This document shows, one piece after another, positions 1 through 8,737 of a stretch of DNA of 36,821 bases. A model generated the notes under the pieces. It did no database searches. It was not told the origin of the DNA and was given only the letters and a program-made list of their open reading frames with translations. Every line of letters begins with the position of its first letter. The first letter of the stretch is position 1. The translations under genes and the position numbers were made by a program. The stretch is from Allomuricauda sp. (GTDB lineage: Bacteria; Bacteroidota; Bacteroidia; Flavobacteriales; Flavobacteriaceae): assembly GCA_017795045.1 (NCBI GenBank), contig CP051244.1, forward strand, positions 2,574,247-2,611,067. The letters are read 5' to 3'.

Positions 1-51
1 GAACACTATATGAAAATGAAAAAATTACTTTCTGAATTAATTACATGGTAA
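1..51 (+). other. Possible 3' end of a gene entering from the left
   Basis: The first reading frame is open from base 1 to a TAA at 49-51 and would encode a short lysine/leucine-rich C-terminal tail of 16 residues (EHYMKMKKLLSELITW). It may be the end of a plus-strand gene whose body lies outside the window. The stretch is too short to identify and could be chance. The bases from there to 141 hold nothing I can support. Confidence 0.25.
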
Positions 52-141
52 ATGTACCACCCGTGTTCCCGTAAATGAAATTATTGTTGTGAAGTGCCCT
101 TATACTGTGGTTTTCCGGGCATTTTAGTATACCACATCGAT

Positions 142-1476
142 TTACGGTACTGCTTTTACGATGTTTGACAACACCCCGTTCACATCAAATTCCGGTTCTT
201 CGGCCAAACCGGTCCGTACAACGACCAAGTCCTTGGACGGTATCACAAATACATATTGGCCTTGGTAGCCGTTGCAAGAAAATAAGTCTTTGGGCACATC
301 GGGGTACTTACCTTCGGCATTGAGCCAAAAGTGGGCTCCATAGGTTCCATCTGAATGTATAGTGGGTGTAGTGATATAATCTACCCACTCCGGAGAAAAG
401 ATTTGTTCCCCGTTCCATTTTCCCCTGTCCAGATACAATTGGCCAAAACGGGCCCAGTCACGCGTACTGGCCCACGCATAGGAAGACCCCACATAATTTC
501 CGTCAATGTCGGCCTCCAATACCATGGAATACATCCCAATTTTATCAATCAAACTGGAGTAGGGAAAATCCAGATACTCCTGATGGCTCCTGAACTGTTG
601 TCTGAGTATCCCGGAAAGTAGATTGGTGGTTCCCGAAGAATAGTTCCAAATCTCCGTAGGTGGGGCAATGGCCTTTTTCTCTCTTTGCTTCTGCGTCATA
701 TCGCTATCCAAAAACAACATTTGGGTCACATCGGAAATCCCACTGTAATCCTCATCCCATTCCAAACCACTTTGCATGCGCAGCAAATGATCTAGGGTGA
801 TGTTCTTTCGTTCATCGGCTTTCCATTCCGCAATTGGGGCCGGCCAATCCATTTCCAATTTGCCCTGATGTTCCAAAACCCCAAAACAGGTGGCCAATAC
901 GCTCTTGGTCATGGACCACCCCAAAATAGGAGTGTCCTTGGTAAAGCCCTCTATATATTTTTCGGTGAGTAAATGCCCTTTGTAAAGCACCAAAAGGGTT
1001 CGCGTCTTTTGAACTTCAGGATTGCCAAAGGCCATGGCCACCGCTTTACTGAGTTGCCCCAAATCCACTTCCTCAAAAATCGAATCCAAAGGTTCTGCCT
1101 GTCCGTAAGGGTATGGAATGGTATCCACAATTTTGTTCCGATGGGGGCGAATGGTGAGTTTTTTAGCATCATAACTATCATTGATCAGTACCGTTCCCAA
1201 TCCATCCCGATATACCGCTGTGCGTTCCATCAACCCATAAACTTTAGAGGAAGCTGATTCTGCCGTTTCATCCACATGGGTTTCGGCCAACTCGATCAAG
1301 GGCACATTATTATCGTATTGATTCATGGAGGCAGCCGAACGCTCTGCCACAAAGACCCCAGAGGCCATATTTTTGGCAGCATAACCTGAGATAATGTTCA
1401 ATTTGGGATAATTCAAATAGATGACCACCCCCACAATAATGAGCAGGAGCAGTAAAACACGTTTAAGTAGTTTCAT
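142..1476 (-). CDS. Serine beta-lactamase-fold hydrolase (class C / NylB-like), membrane-anchored
   Basis: This 444-residue protein begins with a basic N-terminus and a strongly hydrophobic segment (about residues 5-21), so it is exported or anchored in the inner membrane. The catalytic domain fills the second half: an SxxK nucleophile motif SMTK at 188-191, a YSS triad at 279-281 in place of the usual YxN, and a GYQGQ motif at 403-407 where class C enzymes carry KTG or HxG. That combination fits the PF00144 serine hydrolases (esterase, amide hydrolase or D-aminopeptidase-like; NylB is a relative) better than a true antibiotic-resistance beta-lactamase. The substrate cannot be read from the sequence. 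It is divergent from the pirin gene, with only 51 bp between the start codons, so both promoters lie in that gap. Confidence 0.85.
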   Translation of the reverse strand: MKLLKRVLLLLLIIVGVVIYLNYPKLNIISGYAAKNMASGVFVAERSAASMNQYDNNVPLIELAETHVDETAESASSKVYGLMERTAVYRDGLGTVLINDSYDAKKLTIRPHRNKIVDTIPYPYGQAEPLDSIFEEVDLGQLSKAVAMAFGNPEVQKTRTLLVLYKGHLLTEKYIEGFTKDTPILGWSMTKSVLATCFGVLEHQGKLEMDWPAPIAEWKADERKNITLDHLLRMQSGLEWDEDYSGISDVTQMLFLDSDMTQKQREKKAIAPPTEIWNYSSGTTNLLSGILRQQFRSHQEYLDFPYSSLIDKIGMYSMVLEADIDGNYVGSSYAWASTRDWARFGQLYLDRGKWNGEQIFSPEWVDYITTPTIHSDGTYGAHFWLNAEGKYPDVPKDLFSCNGYQGQYVFVIPSKDLVVVRTGLAEEPEFDVNGVLSNIVKAVP

Positions 1477-1527
1477 GGTGTTGGATGTATTTGTAACTTT
1501 CTGTTTCTAAATATAAACATTTACCAC

Positions 1528-2400
1528 ATGTCCAACATAGGATTGATCATTGAAGAACGCAGCAGGGATATAGGCGATTTTTTGGTGGGAAGACTTATCC
1601 CGTTCCGAAAAAAGCGAATGATAGGTCCTTTCATTTTTATAGACCATATGGGACCTACACAACTGGGGCCACAAAAATATATGGATGTAGACCAACATCC
1701 GCACATTGGTCTATCCACACTGACGTTTATGCTCGAGGGGGAAATCATCCATAAAGATGGATTGGGAACCCATCAGCGTATTCGGCCAGGTTCGGTAAAC
1801 TGGATGACGGCAGGGAAGGGGGTGAGCCACACGGAACGAACCCCTGAGGATATGCGCCAGGGAAATGTGTTCACGGCACATGGCTATCAAATATGGGTGG
1901 CCCTACCCAAAGAATTGGAAAACATGGAACCCCAATTCCATCATATTGAAGGGAAAGACCTCCCTAAATGGAAGGACGAAAGTGCAGAATTCACCTTGGT
2001 GGCAGGAGAGGGTTACGGAAAAGTGTCACCGGTTCCGGTGCATTCGCCATTATTTATGATAGAAATAAAAAATGCTGAACCCTATGCACTCAATGTAAAC
2101 GGAAAACTTAAAGGGGAAATCGGCATCTGTATCGTGGAAGGCGGTATAGAAGCTTGTGGCGAAATGGTTGAAAAAGGAAACATATTGGTTTCGAAGGTAG
2201 AGAACACCTGTAACATCAAGCTCCGCCCAAACACACATTTGTTACTGTTTGGCGGTGAACCCTTCCCAGAGGAACGTCATATTTTTTGGAACTTTGTCTC
2301 TTCAAGCAAGGAAACCATAGAACAGGCCAAGGAAGCATGGAAGAACAAAACCTTTCCCATGATGACGGATGATGACACCTATGTGCCACTTCCTGGCTGA
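1528..2400 (+). CDS. Pirin family protein
   Basis: The 290-residue protein is a bicupin of the pirin family (PF02678 then PF05726). The N-terminal cupin keeps the four metal ligands at the positions known from human pirin: H57 and H59 in QHPHIGL, H101 in GVSHTE, and E103. Family members bind Fe and have been described as quercetin 2,3-dioxygenases or redox-sensing regulators. In bacteria the physiological role is usually unknown, so I do not assign an activity. There is no signal peptide, so it is cytoplasmic. The N-terminus (MSNIGLIIEERSRDIG) matches normal pirin beginnings, which supports the ATG at 1528. Confidence 0.9.
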   Translation: MSNIGLIIEERSRDIGDFLVGRLIPFRKKRMIGPFIFIDHMGPTQLGPQKYMDVDQHPHIGLSTLTFMLEGEIIHKDGLGTHQRIRPGSVNWMTAGKGVSHTERTPEDMRQGNVFTAHGYQIWVALPKELENMEPQFHHIEGKDLPKWKDESAEFTLVAGEGYGKVSPVPVHSPLFMIEIKNAEPYALNVNGKLKGEIGICIVEGGIEACGEMVEKGNILVSKVENTCNIKLRPNTHLLLFGGEPFPEERHIFWNFVSSSKETIEQAKEAWKNKTFPMMTDDDTYVPLPG

Positions 2401-2441
2401 TTCCAAGGAATATGTATCTTTAGGAATGAACAAAAGGCCTA

Positions 2442-2876
2442 TTGAGAAAACTACTCTTCATACTTATCCTTGCAACGGCTTGCTCCAAAAAGCAGGAGGT
2501 CAAGCTTAAACCTCCCCAGTTTGAATGGTTGGGGCATGAGGTAACGGCTTCGGCCTATAATTCGGTCTTTTGGCAAACGGATAGTATTTCCCCTTCGGTA
2601 GCGGCATGGGGCGATACGTTAAAACCCGGCATGAAATGCATTGCGGTCTCACGCGACCTCATTAAAATGGGGCTTACGCATAATACCATGGTTAAAATAG
2701 ACACCTTTCCAGACACCTTTTATGTAAAGGACAAAATGCACTGGAAGTGGAAAAACCGAATTGACATCTACATGGGTAAGGATGTGAAAAAAGCGCGGGA
2801 ATGGGGAAAAAAGAGGTTGCAAATTTGCTATGCTCTCCCTTTGGACACTATTTTTACGCAAAATACCCTTCAATGA
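2442..2876 (+). CDS. Lipoprotein with a 3D (Asp-Asp-Asp) domain, TTG start
   Basis: The 144-residue protein opens with a short lipoprotein signal (MRKLLFILILATAC, lipidated Cys at 14). The rest resembles the 3D domain of MltA/YuiC-type lytic transglycosylase-like proteins: an N-terminal VTASAYNS strand, then a GDTLKPGM segment, and a C-terminal run with three spaced aspartates around KDKMHWKWKNRIDIYMGKD. The likely role is binding or cleaving peptidoglycan from the outer membrane side. The start must be TTG: an in-frame stop lies just upstream, the nearby ATG at 2426 is in another frame, and only TTG gives the signal peptide. A TATCTTTA sequence at about 2415 could be its -7 promoter element. 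It overlaps the next gene by 4 bases (ATGA), suggesting translational coupling. Confidence 0.75.
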   Translation: MRKLLFILILATACSKKQEVKLKPPQFEWLGHEVTASAYNSVFWQTDSISPSVAAWGDTLKPGMKCIAVSRDLIKMGLTHNTMVKIDTFPDTFYVKDKMHWKWKNRIDIYMGKDVKKAREWGKKRLQICYALPLDTIFTQNTLQ

Positions 2877-3532
2877 AAAAAATACTGTTCCTCTTCTTAT
2901 TGGCAATCTCAACATGGTCTTGTTCCGTAAAAAGACAAATTGTGGATATCCCTATCCTTTTTAACGAACAACGTATAGAACTTACCAGGGAATACTTGGC
3001 CCAACGTTATGAGCTGGAACAGGACACCCCCAACATTGTTCCGAAAATGGTCGTGTTGCACTGGACAGTCATTCCAACCTTGGAAGGATCATTCAGGGCA
3101 TTCAACAACCCAACACTGCCCAACTGGCGCCCTGCACTGGAAAATGTGAGTGGGCTCAATGTTTCCTCCCATTTTTTGGTGGATAGGGACGGTACCATCT
3201 ACCGATTGATGCCCGAAACCACCATGGCAAGACACACCATTGGATTGAACCACTGTGCCATTGGCATTGAGAACGTGGGGGGTGGAAAAGACCTACCGTT
3301 AACCAAAGCACAGCTTAAGTCCAACATTTATTTGGTGGAATACTTGGCATCTAAATACGATATTGAGTACGTTATAGGCCATCAAGAATATACCCAGTTC
3401 GAGGGTCATCCCCTTTGGTTGGAAGTGGATGATGGCTACCGTACTACAAAAACAGACCCTGGAATGGACTTCATGGAAAAAGTTCGAAAAGCCACTAAAA
3501 AGTATAACTTTAAGCCTGTACCCACAAAATAA
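2873..3532 (+). CDS. N-acetylmuramoyl-L-alanine amidase (Amidase_2), lipoprotein
   Basis: The start at 2873 lies in an ATGA overlap with the preceding gene and yields a 219-residue protein with a lipobox ending at Cys17. The body is an Amidase_2 (PF01510, T7-lysozyme/AmpD fold) domain: the first zinc histidine is H63 in VVLHWTV, a conserved acidic E133 lies in IGIENVG, the second zinc histidine is H170 in VIGHQEY, and D195 in KTDPG is the third ligand. It should cut the amide bond between N-acetylmuramic acid and L-alanine in the periplasm. It sits between a 3D-domain lipoprotein and an M14 peptidase with essentially no spacing, so the three probably form one peptidoglycan-processing operon. 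Confidence 0.9.
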   Translation: MKKILFLFLLAISTWSCSVKRQIVDIPILFNEQRIELTREYLAQRYELEQDTPNIVPKMVVLHWTVIPTLEGSFRAFNNPTLPNWRPALENVSGLNVSSHFLVDRDGTIYRLMPETTMARHTIGLNHCAIGIENVGGGKDLPLTKAQLKSNIYLVEYLASKYDIEYVIGHQEYTQFEGHPLWLEVDDGYRTTKTDPGMDFMEKVRKATKKYNFKPVPTK

Positions 3533-3533
3533 G

Positions 3534-4982
3534 ATGATGTTAAAAAAACTGTTGTCCTTTATATTGGTATTGACCACATTGTCCATTTATGGACAAGAAG
3601 CAATTACTTCGCAATTATATGAAACCTATGGGAAATACAAGGAGCCTTCTTTGGACAAAAGGCGGGTGAAGCACGCCGATATCCAGCCCCTGATCCAACA
3701 ATTTGATGCAAATCCGAAGTTCAAGGTCCAAAAAGTGGGCGAATCCATTGAGGGTAGAAATCTGAATTTGATCAGCATCGGAACCGGAAAAATCAATGTT
3801 TTTCTATGGTCACAGATGCACGGTAATGAGCCAACGGCCACCCAGGCTATTTTTGACATCCTTCATTTTCTGGATTCCCAAGATTTCAAGACCGAGAAAC
3901 AAGACATCCTATCACAGTTGACCCTTCATTTTTTACCGATGCTCAATCCAGATGGAGCGGAAGTCTACCAACGAAGAAACACCTTGGGAATAGATATCAA
4001 TAGGGATGCGCTTCGCTTACAATCTCCTGAAGGAAGGGCCTTAAAGCGTATACGGGACAGTTTAAATGCCGATTTCGGTTTCAATCTACATGATCAAAGT
4101 ACGTACTACAATGCAGAATTGACGGATAAACCCGCCACTATTTCTTATTTGGCCACAGCCTATAATTATGAAAAAGACATCAATGAGATCAGGGCCAATG
4201 CCATGAAGATCATTGTGTACATGAACAAGATTATCCAGAATTATGCCCCGGGCCAGGTTGGACGTTATAGCGATGATTTTGAACCCCGTGCTTTTGGGGA
4301 CAATATTGCCAAATGGGGAACCAGCCTTATTTTGATAGAATCCGGTGGTTATGCCAACGATGTGGAAAAACAGGAAATCAGAAAGTTGAACTATGTGTCC
4401 ATTCTCTCAGCCTTGTATACCATAGCCAAGGACACCTACAAAAATATTCCCATTGAGGATTACGAGAAAATCCCCCATAATGACAGGAAGTTGTTCGACC
4501 TAAAAATTGCGAATGCCACCTATAATCTTTTGGGTGAGGATTATATTCTGGACTTAGGAATTTACCGCAACGAAGTGGACCTTAATGACCACAATCATTT
4601 TTATTATCGAAGCTCCGTAGGGGACCAAGGGGACCTGTCTACTTTTTATGGATATGAAACCTTTGATGCTTCGGGATATACTATAGTTCCTCCAAGAATG
4701 GTTTCCGCTACAGGTGAGGGGTATGCCCAAGAACTCTTAAAAGAAGGTGTGGCCTATTTAAAAACTGCGCTGCCAAAGCTAGATCCAGCTGTGAGTACCC
4801 CTATCCATCTTGTAGGGGAAGATTTTAAATTGACCCCTTTTCGTTTACAACCCGGCGTAAACCCAACCTTCTTTTTAAAGAAAGGAGATAAAATCACCCA
4901 TGCCGTCATCAATGGATTTCTGCTGGATTTATCCAAACCCATTGAAGAACAAAACTTTGGAAATGCGTTGATTTATCGTTAG
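3534..4982 (+). CDS. M14 family zinc carboxypeptidase-like protein, secreted
   Basis: Two adjacent ATGs (3534, 3537) follow one base after the amidase stop; from the first the protein has 482 residues and a signal peptide ending near GQ (residues 1-21). The N-terminal half is an M14 peptidase domain: zinc ligands H96 and E99 in MHGNEP, H186 in NLHDQ, substrate-binding NPDGAE followed by R147/R148 and GIDINRD, and a catalytic glutamate E269 in LIESGGY. The C-terminal half is a beta-rich extension of unknown function. M14 enzymes remove C-terminal residues; given its two neighbours, peptidoglycan stem peptides are a reasonable but unproven substrate. Its stop overlaps the stop of a small convergent gene. 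Confidence 0.88.
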   Translation: MMLKKLLSFILVLTTLSIYGQEAITSQLYETYGKYKEPSLDKRRVKHADIQPLIQQFDANPKFKVQKVGESIEGRNLNLISIGTGKINVFLWSQMHGNEPTATQAIFDILHFLDSQDFKTEKQDILSQLTLHFLPMLNPDGAEVYQRRNTLGIDINRDALRLQSPEGRALKRIRDSLNADFGFNLHDQSTYYNAELTDKPATISYLATAYNYEKDINEIRANAMKIIVYMNKIIQNYAPGQVGRYSDDFEPRAFGDNIAKWGTSLILIESGGYANDVEKQEIRKLNYVSILSALYTIAKDTYKNIPIEDYEKIPHNDRKLFDLKIANATYNLLGEDYILDLGIYRNEVDLNDHNHFYYRSSVGDQGDLSTFYGYETFDASGYTIVPPRMVSATGEGYAQELLKEGVAYLKTALPKLDPAVSTPIHLVGEDFKLTPFRLQPGVNPTFFLKKGDKITHAVINGFLLDLSKPIEEQNFGNALIYR

Positions 4983-5146
4983 TAACCGTAGTGGAAATTG
5001 GCCGTGGCCCCATTGATCAGCAATAGGATCAACATAAAAAACAATGTGCACACAATGGATACAAAAAGGGAGAGCACCAATCTTTTGTATCCCATCGGCA
5101 ATGGTCCGATGGCACTGTTCTGAATGATTTCTTTGACTACATCCAT
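4979..5146 (-). CDS. Small membrane protein (55 aa), hypothetical
   Basis: A 55-residue reading frame on the minus strand starts MDVVKEIIQNSAIGPLPMGY and continues with KRLVLSLFVSIVCTLFFMLILLL, a single clear membrane-spanning segment, then a short polar tail ending FHYGY. It ends within the stop codon of the M14 peptidase gene. The amphipathic N-terminus, basic edge (KR) before the helix and absence of internal stops make it look like a real small gene; I know no family for it. The remainder of the gap to 5310 holds no other gene I can support. Confidence 0.6.
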   Translation of the reverse strand: MDVVKEIIQNSAIGPLPMGYKRLVLSLFVSIVCTLFFMLILLLINGATANFHYGY

Positions 5147-5310
5147 GGTATTGTTTTTGAGTTAGACGTCAGTTTTTAGGATGTAATTTAGTTGTGGTCG
5201 CTACATAATAAACAACCTTTGTTAGAAAAACCCTACCACGGGTCTTGTCAAATCCATCAAAGTTTCAGTATCTTTTCAGAATCTTAAAATCAAGAAACCA
5301 TCATTACATT

Positions 5311-5916
5311 ATGAAACTAACTTTTTTTGGCCTTTTGTTGGCATGTATCTCGTTAGTGGGCTGTGCCCAACAAAACGCAATCGAATTGTTCAATGGGGAA
5401 AATCTGGACGGCTGGACTGTTCATGGAGATGAGAAATGGTACGTGGAAGACGGACTTCTCATCTGTGAAAGTGGACCTAAAGCCGGGTATGGATATCTAT
5501 CCACCAATGATTTTTATGATGATTTTGAGTTGACCTTGGAATTCAAACAAGAAGCCAATGGCAATAGTGGCGTTTTCATCCGTTCTACCGTTGATGGCAC
5601 CAAAGTAAGTGGCTGGCAAGTGGAAGTGGCCCCTCCAGGTAAGGATACTGGAGGAATCTACGAATCCTATGGTCGTGGCTGGTTGATCAAACCAGACCCA
5701 GAGAAAGACAAAAACCTTAAAATGGGGGAGTGGAACACCATGAAAATCCGTGCAGAGGGATCTAAAATCACCTCATGGTTGAATGGAGTTGAAATGGTTA
5801 CACTGACCGATGAAAAGATTGGCGAAGGAAAAGGTTCCATAGCACTTCAGATTCATGATGGGGGCGGCATTAAGGTAAACTGGCGCAACATTAAGATTGT
5901 ACCCCTAAAATCATAA
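5311..5916 (+). CDS. DUF1080 (3-keto-disaccharide hydrolase-like) lipoprotein
   Basis: The ATG at 5311 gives a 201-residue protein with a lipoprotein signal (Cys18 in SLVGCAQ). The rest is one DUF1080 domain (PF06439), a concanavalin/LamG-like jelly roll: the opening ELFNGENLDGWTVHG and the phrase NSGVFIRS are diagnostic. Some DUF1080 proteins hydrolyse 3-keto-glycosides, which are products of sugar 3-dehydrogenases. No catalytic assignment can be made from sequence alone. It faces a second, longer DUF1080 gene across a shared terminator; the two are paralogues rather than recent duplicates, because only the domain signatures are shared. Confidence 0.85.
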   Translation: MKLTFFGLLLACISLVGCAQQNAIELFNGENLDGWTVHGDEKWYVEDGLLICESGPKAGYGYLSTNDFYDDFELTLEFKQEANGNSGVFIRSTVDGTKVSGWQVEVAPPGKDTGGIYESYGRGWLIKPDPEKDKNLKMGEWNTMKIRAEGSKITSWLNGVEMVTLTDEKIGEGKGSIALQIHDGGGIKVNWRNIKIVPLKS

Positions 5917-5920
5917 ACAC

Positions 5921-5953
5921 AAAAAAGCCGGAATTAAATTCCGGCTTTTTTTA
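5921..5953. terminator. Bidirectional Rho-independent terminator
   Basis: An A-tract, the stem GCCGGAA, a five-base loop, TTCCGGC and a T-tract follow one another (stem 5927-5933 with 5939-5945). The A and T tracts extend the stem and serve both directions, which fits the convergent DUF1080 genes ending at 5916 and 5973. Confidence 0.9.
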
Positions 5954-5972
5954 TGTTCAATCAATACATATA

Positions 5973-6920
5973 TTATTTCTTCAATGGAGTGACCACAAAG
6001 CTTCTGTATTCAATTGGGCCATGGTCTCCTTGGATCATAAATGGACCAGGTTCTCCTTCCTTACTGTCCAAAGCCCCTCCGGTAATCCCAGGAATTGTGG
6101 CATCGGTAATCACGGGTTTGCCATTTAGTACCACAGAAACCCTTCGCCCTATCAACGTAATGTCATAGGTTTGCCATTCCCCTGCAGCTTTGGCTGCATT
6201 TTCCGTAGGCTCCAAGAAACCATAGACCCCACCAATATAAATATCCAAAGGTTCCAAACCTTCATCATCCTCAATTTGCACCTCATACCTGCCACGAAGG
6301 TAAATACCACTGTTACTTCCTTCTGGATAGCGGAACTCAACATGAAGTTTAAAATCTTGGAACTTTTCATTGGTAATCAAATTGGCTCCCGACTCCGGGC
6401 TGGTGAGAATGCCATCTTTGACCACCCACTGGTTTGGGTCACGGTCGGTATGCCATCCTGCAAGGTCTTTTCCGTTGAACACTTCAATGGGTTTATCCCA
6501 TTTTGGATTTTCGGTATAAGCCAATTTAGGGGCTCTAACACCTGTCCAATGGTTCACAGACCCATCAGTATAGATCATGGTTCCCTTAAGTTTACCATCC
6601 ACCAAGGCACCATGAAAAACCATATCGGTTCCTTCGGGTTCCCACTGACGGGGAATGCTGAAAGAAAACTGGTTGTCTCCAAAGGTCTTTACTTCCGCAA
6701 CTGGTCTAGCACTACCAAAAGCAAAAACAAAGCGGCCTATAAGCGTTGCATGCCCTGAATGTTTGATTTCCAACCAAGAAGGAACGGTCTTTCCCTCAAA
6801 CTCCATTTCCAAATCCCATCGACCTTCCAATGGAATCTTATTTTGGGCATTCATTGCAAAGACGGCCCCAAGGAATAGGGCACAACATAAAGTGTACAAG
6901 TTTTTTTTCCTGAAAGTCAT
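5973..6920 (-). CDS. Secreted two-part DUF1080 protein
   Basis: From the ATG at 6920 the protein has 315 residues and a signal peptide ending near NAQ. Residues of about 25-130 form a beta-rich N-terminal module (GRWDLEMEFEG through GTMIYTDGS). The C-terminal part is a DUF1080 jelly roll, with EVFNGKDLAGWHTD, SNSGIYLRGRYEVQI and the GEWQTYDITLIGRRVSVVLNG strand. Family knowledge suggests glycoside or 3-ketoglycoside hydrolysis in the periplasm; the N-terminal module is typical of the longer subfamily. A nine-codon upstream extension is possible but would precede the natural signal peptide start. Confidence 0.85.
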   Translation of the reverse strand: MTFRKKNLYTLCCALFLGAVFAMNAQNKIPLEGRWDLEMEFEGKTVPSWLEIKHSGHATLIGRFVFAFGSARPVAEVKTFGDNQFSFSIPRQWEPEGTDMVFHGALVDGKLKGTMIYTDGSVNHWTGVRAPKLAYTENPKWDKPIEVFNGKDLAGWHTDRDPNQWVVKDGILTSPESGANLITNEKFQDFKLHVEFRYPEGSNSGIYLRGRYEVQIEDDEGLEPLDIYIGGVYGFLEPTENAAKAAGEWQTYDITLIGRRVSVVLNGKPVITDATIPGITGGALDSKEGEPGPFMIQGDHGPIEYRSFVVTPLKK

Positions 6921-6971
6921 AGTTTGTTTATTAATTATGACGCCCAAGATAGGGATTATTCAAAAGTCCCG

Positions 6972-8072
6972 CTATTCACAACCACCAGTAAATCCATTGG
7001 CACTGAATTTAGTCTGAACGGCCCCTTTGCTGTTACCATCGGTCAACTGAATGACCAAATTGCTTTCCCCGCTACCATCACGTTTTGGGGTACAATACTC
7101 AAAAAGATAGAAACTGTTGGCTTGTTCTGCCACTCGTTGGGAAATCTGGTTGAAGGTATTCTCCAATTCTTCCTTATTGGAAGCAAATACACTGGCGGTC
7201 TTTCCAATTTTGGTCAACACCTCGGTATCGATCTCCGCACCAAGTCCAATGGAGAAATAGGAAATGTTTTTATTGGCGTTATCTACAGCTTTCAGCGCAT
7301 CGGCCTCATTATATCGGGAAGCTTGATCCGTTCCATCGGTAAACAAAACTACGGATGCGGCACCAATGATTTCACTGTTATTGTTCTCCTTGAGCAAGTC
7401 TTCCGCTATTTTGGTCGACTTGATCACCGCACCATACAAATCCGTGGAAGGGTCATTACTGATATCGGCAGTGATCCCATTTACGGCAGCGGTCAATTCT
7501 TCAGCGTTTGAGGACAAGGGATTCAAGGCATGCAATTCATCTTCCCCATCAAACCAATAAATGGCCATTTTAAAGGAGCCTGTTGCTTCTTCACCCGTAG
7601 GCATTACATTATTGATAAAACTGACAGAAGCGGATTTTAACTCCTCCAAACTACCCTCCAATACACTATTGCTCAAATCCAACACCAATAACGTATTGTT
7701 GTTGAATACTTGGGAGTTTGGGGAAATCCGAGCTTGGGACTCCGAAGAAGATATAATATTGAAACAATCGTCGTTCCTCCCTTGCTCATAAATGGTGAAC
7801 TGATCGGCCGTTAATCCAGAAATAGGATTTCCCATGTCATCCGAAACCTTGAACAAAATGGAGACTTTTCCCGGTAAGGTGGTAAACTGGTCCTGTATGG
7901 AAAGTAACAACTCATTATCACTAAAGCCTAGACAGTCGTCCGGTTCCTTGCCCTGACCCAACTCACCATCATTGATGTTGAAATTCACATCATCATCAGC
8001 ATTGCCACAAGCAAAGAAAACAAGGACCAAAGAGGTTAGGAAAAAATAACGAAGTACATTTTTCATTTTCAT
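6972..8072 (-). CDS. von Willebrand factor A domain lipoprotein
   Basis: The 366-residue protein starts with a lipobox (Cys22 in FFACGN) and an acidic linker. A short beta-sandwich-like region (about 55-105) is followed by a VWA domain with an intact MIDAS metal site: D132-x-S134-x-S136 in LVLDLSNSV, T210 in PSTDLYGAV and D246 in LFTDGTD. VWA domains bind protein ligands through a divalent metal, so this is probably a surface or periplasmic adhesion/assembly protein. No partner such as a MoxR ATPase is adjacent. Either of two ATGs (8072, 8066) could be the start. Confidence 0.85.
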   Translation of the reverse strand: MKMKNVLRYFFLTSLVLVFFACGNADDDVNFNINDGELGQGKEPDDCLGFSDNELLLSIQDQFTTLPGKVSILFKVSDDMGNPISGLTADQFTIYEQGRNDDCFNIISSSESQARISPNSQVFNNNTLLVLDLSNSVLEGSLEELKSASVSFINNVMPTGEEATGSFKMAIYWFDGEDELHALNPLSSNAEELTAAVNGITADISNDPSTDLYGAVIKSTKIAEDLLKENNNSEIIGAASVVLFTDGTDQASRYNEADALKAVDNANKNISYFSIGLGAEIDTEVLTKIGKTASVFASNKEELENTFNQISQRVAEQANSFYLFEYCTPKRDGSGESNLVIQLTDGNSKGAVQTKFSANGFTGGCE

Positions 8073-8247
8073 AAAAGTTAAGGTTCAACATGCAGAACGT
8101 TCAATTGCTCCAAAAATTATTCCCAAAATGCGCAATAGATTTAAAGAAAAGTTAAAATAAGTGTGTCGCTGTTAAAAATGTAAGGTTCGATTCATTTTTT
8201 GGTAACTTCAACAGCATACAAACTATATTCATTCAAATCAAAAAACT

Positions 8248-8727
8248 ATGCCAACGTATCAAATCAATGTCAACGGCGCATCCAAAACAGTAGATGTGGC
8301 CGAAGACACCCCTGTTTTATGGGTGCTACGTGATCACCTTGATCTTGTGGGCACCAAGTACGGATGTGGAATTGGCCAATGTGGCGCATGCACCATCCAT
8401 GTTGATGGCACTGCCATGAGAAGCTGTTCCCTTACCCTTGCCCAGATTGATGGGAAATCCATCACCACCATCGAAGGGCTATCAGAGGATGGTACACATC
8501 CTGTTCAAGAAGCTTGGAAAGAAGTGGATGTGCCCCAATGCGGGTATTGTCAAGCGGGACAAATCATGACCGCTTCCGCTTTTTTGGCGAAAAACCCCAA
8601 TCCTTCCGAAGAGGACATTGAGAACGCCATGAACGGCAATATCTGCCGATGCGCTACCTATACCAGAATTCGCAAAGCGGTGCAGATCGCTGCGGAGAAT
8701 ATGGATGGATACCAGCTTTTCACCTAA
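8248..8727 (+). CDS. iorA: Isoquinoline 1-oxidoreductase alpha-type 2Fe-2S subunit
   Basis: This 159-residue small subunit of the xanthine-oxidase family carries two [2Fe-2S] clusters. The plant-ferredoxin-like N-terminal cluster is ligated by C40, C45, C48 and C60 ([11 protein letters not shown] ... RSC). The helical C-terminal cluster uses C98, C101, C133 and C135 (QCGYCQAG ... NICRCATY). It passes electrons from the molybdenum site of the large subunit encoded immediately downstream (gap 10 bases). It lacks a signal peptide, so it is presumably exported bound to the Tat-targeted partner. It is the first gene of the long molybdenum operon; the 175 bp upstream should hold the promoter, but I see no convincing element there. 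Confidence 0.93.
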   Translation: MPTYQINVNGASKTVDVAEDTPVLWVLRDHLDLVGTKYGCGIGQCGACTIHVDGTAMRSCSLTLAQIDGKSITTIEGLSEDGTHPVQEAWKEVDVPQCGYCQAGQIMTASAFLAKNPNPSEEDIENAMNGNICRCATYTRIRKAVQIAAENMDGYQLFT

Positions 8728-8737
8728 AAACAGAATC

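Noticed and set aside
142..1476. Antibiotic-resistance beta-lactamase
   Set aside because: The triad is SMTK, YSS and GYQGQ with membrane anchor; this fits general serine hydrolases of the fold and gives no support for resistance.
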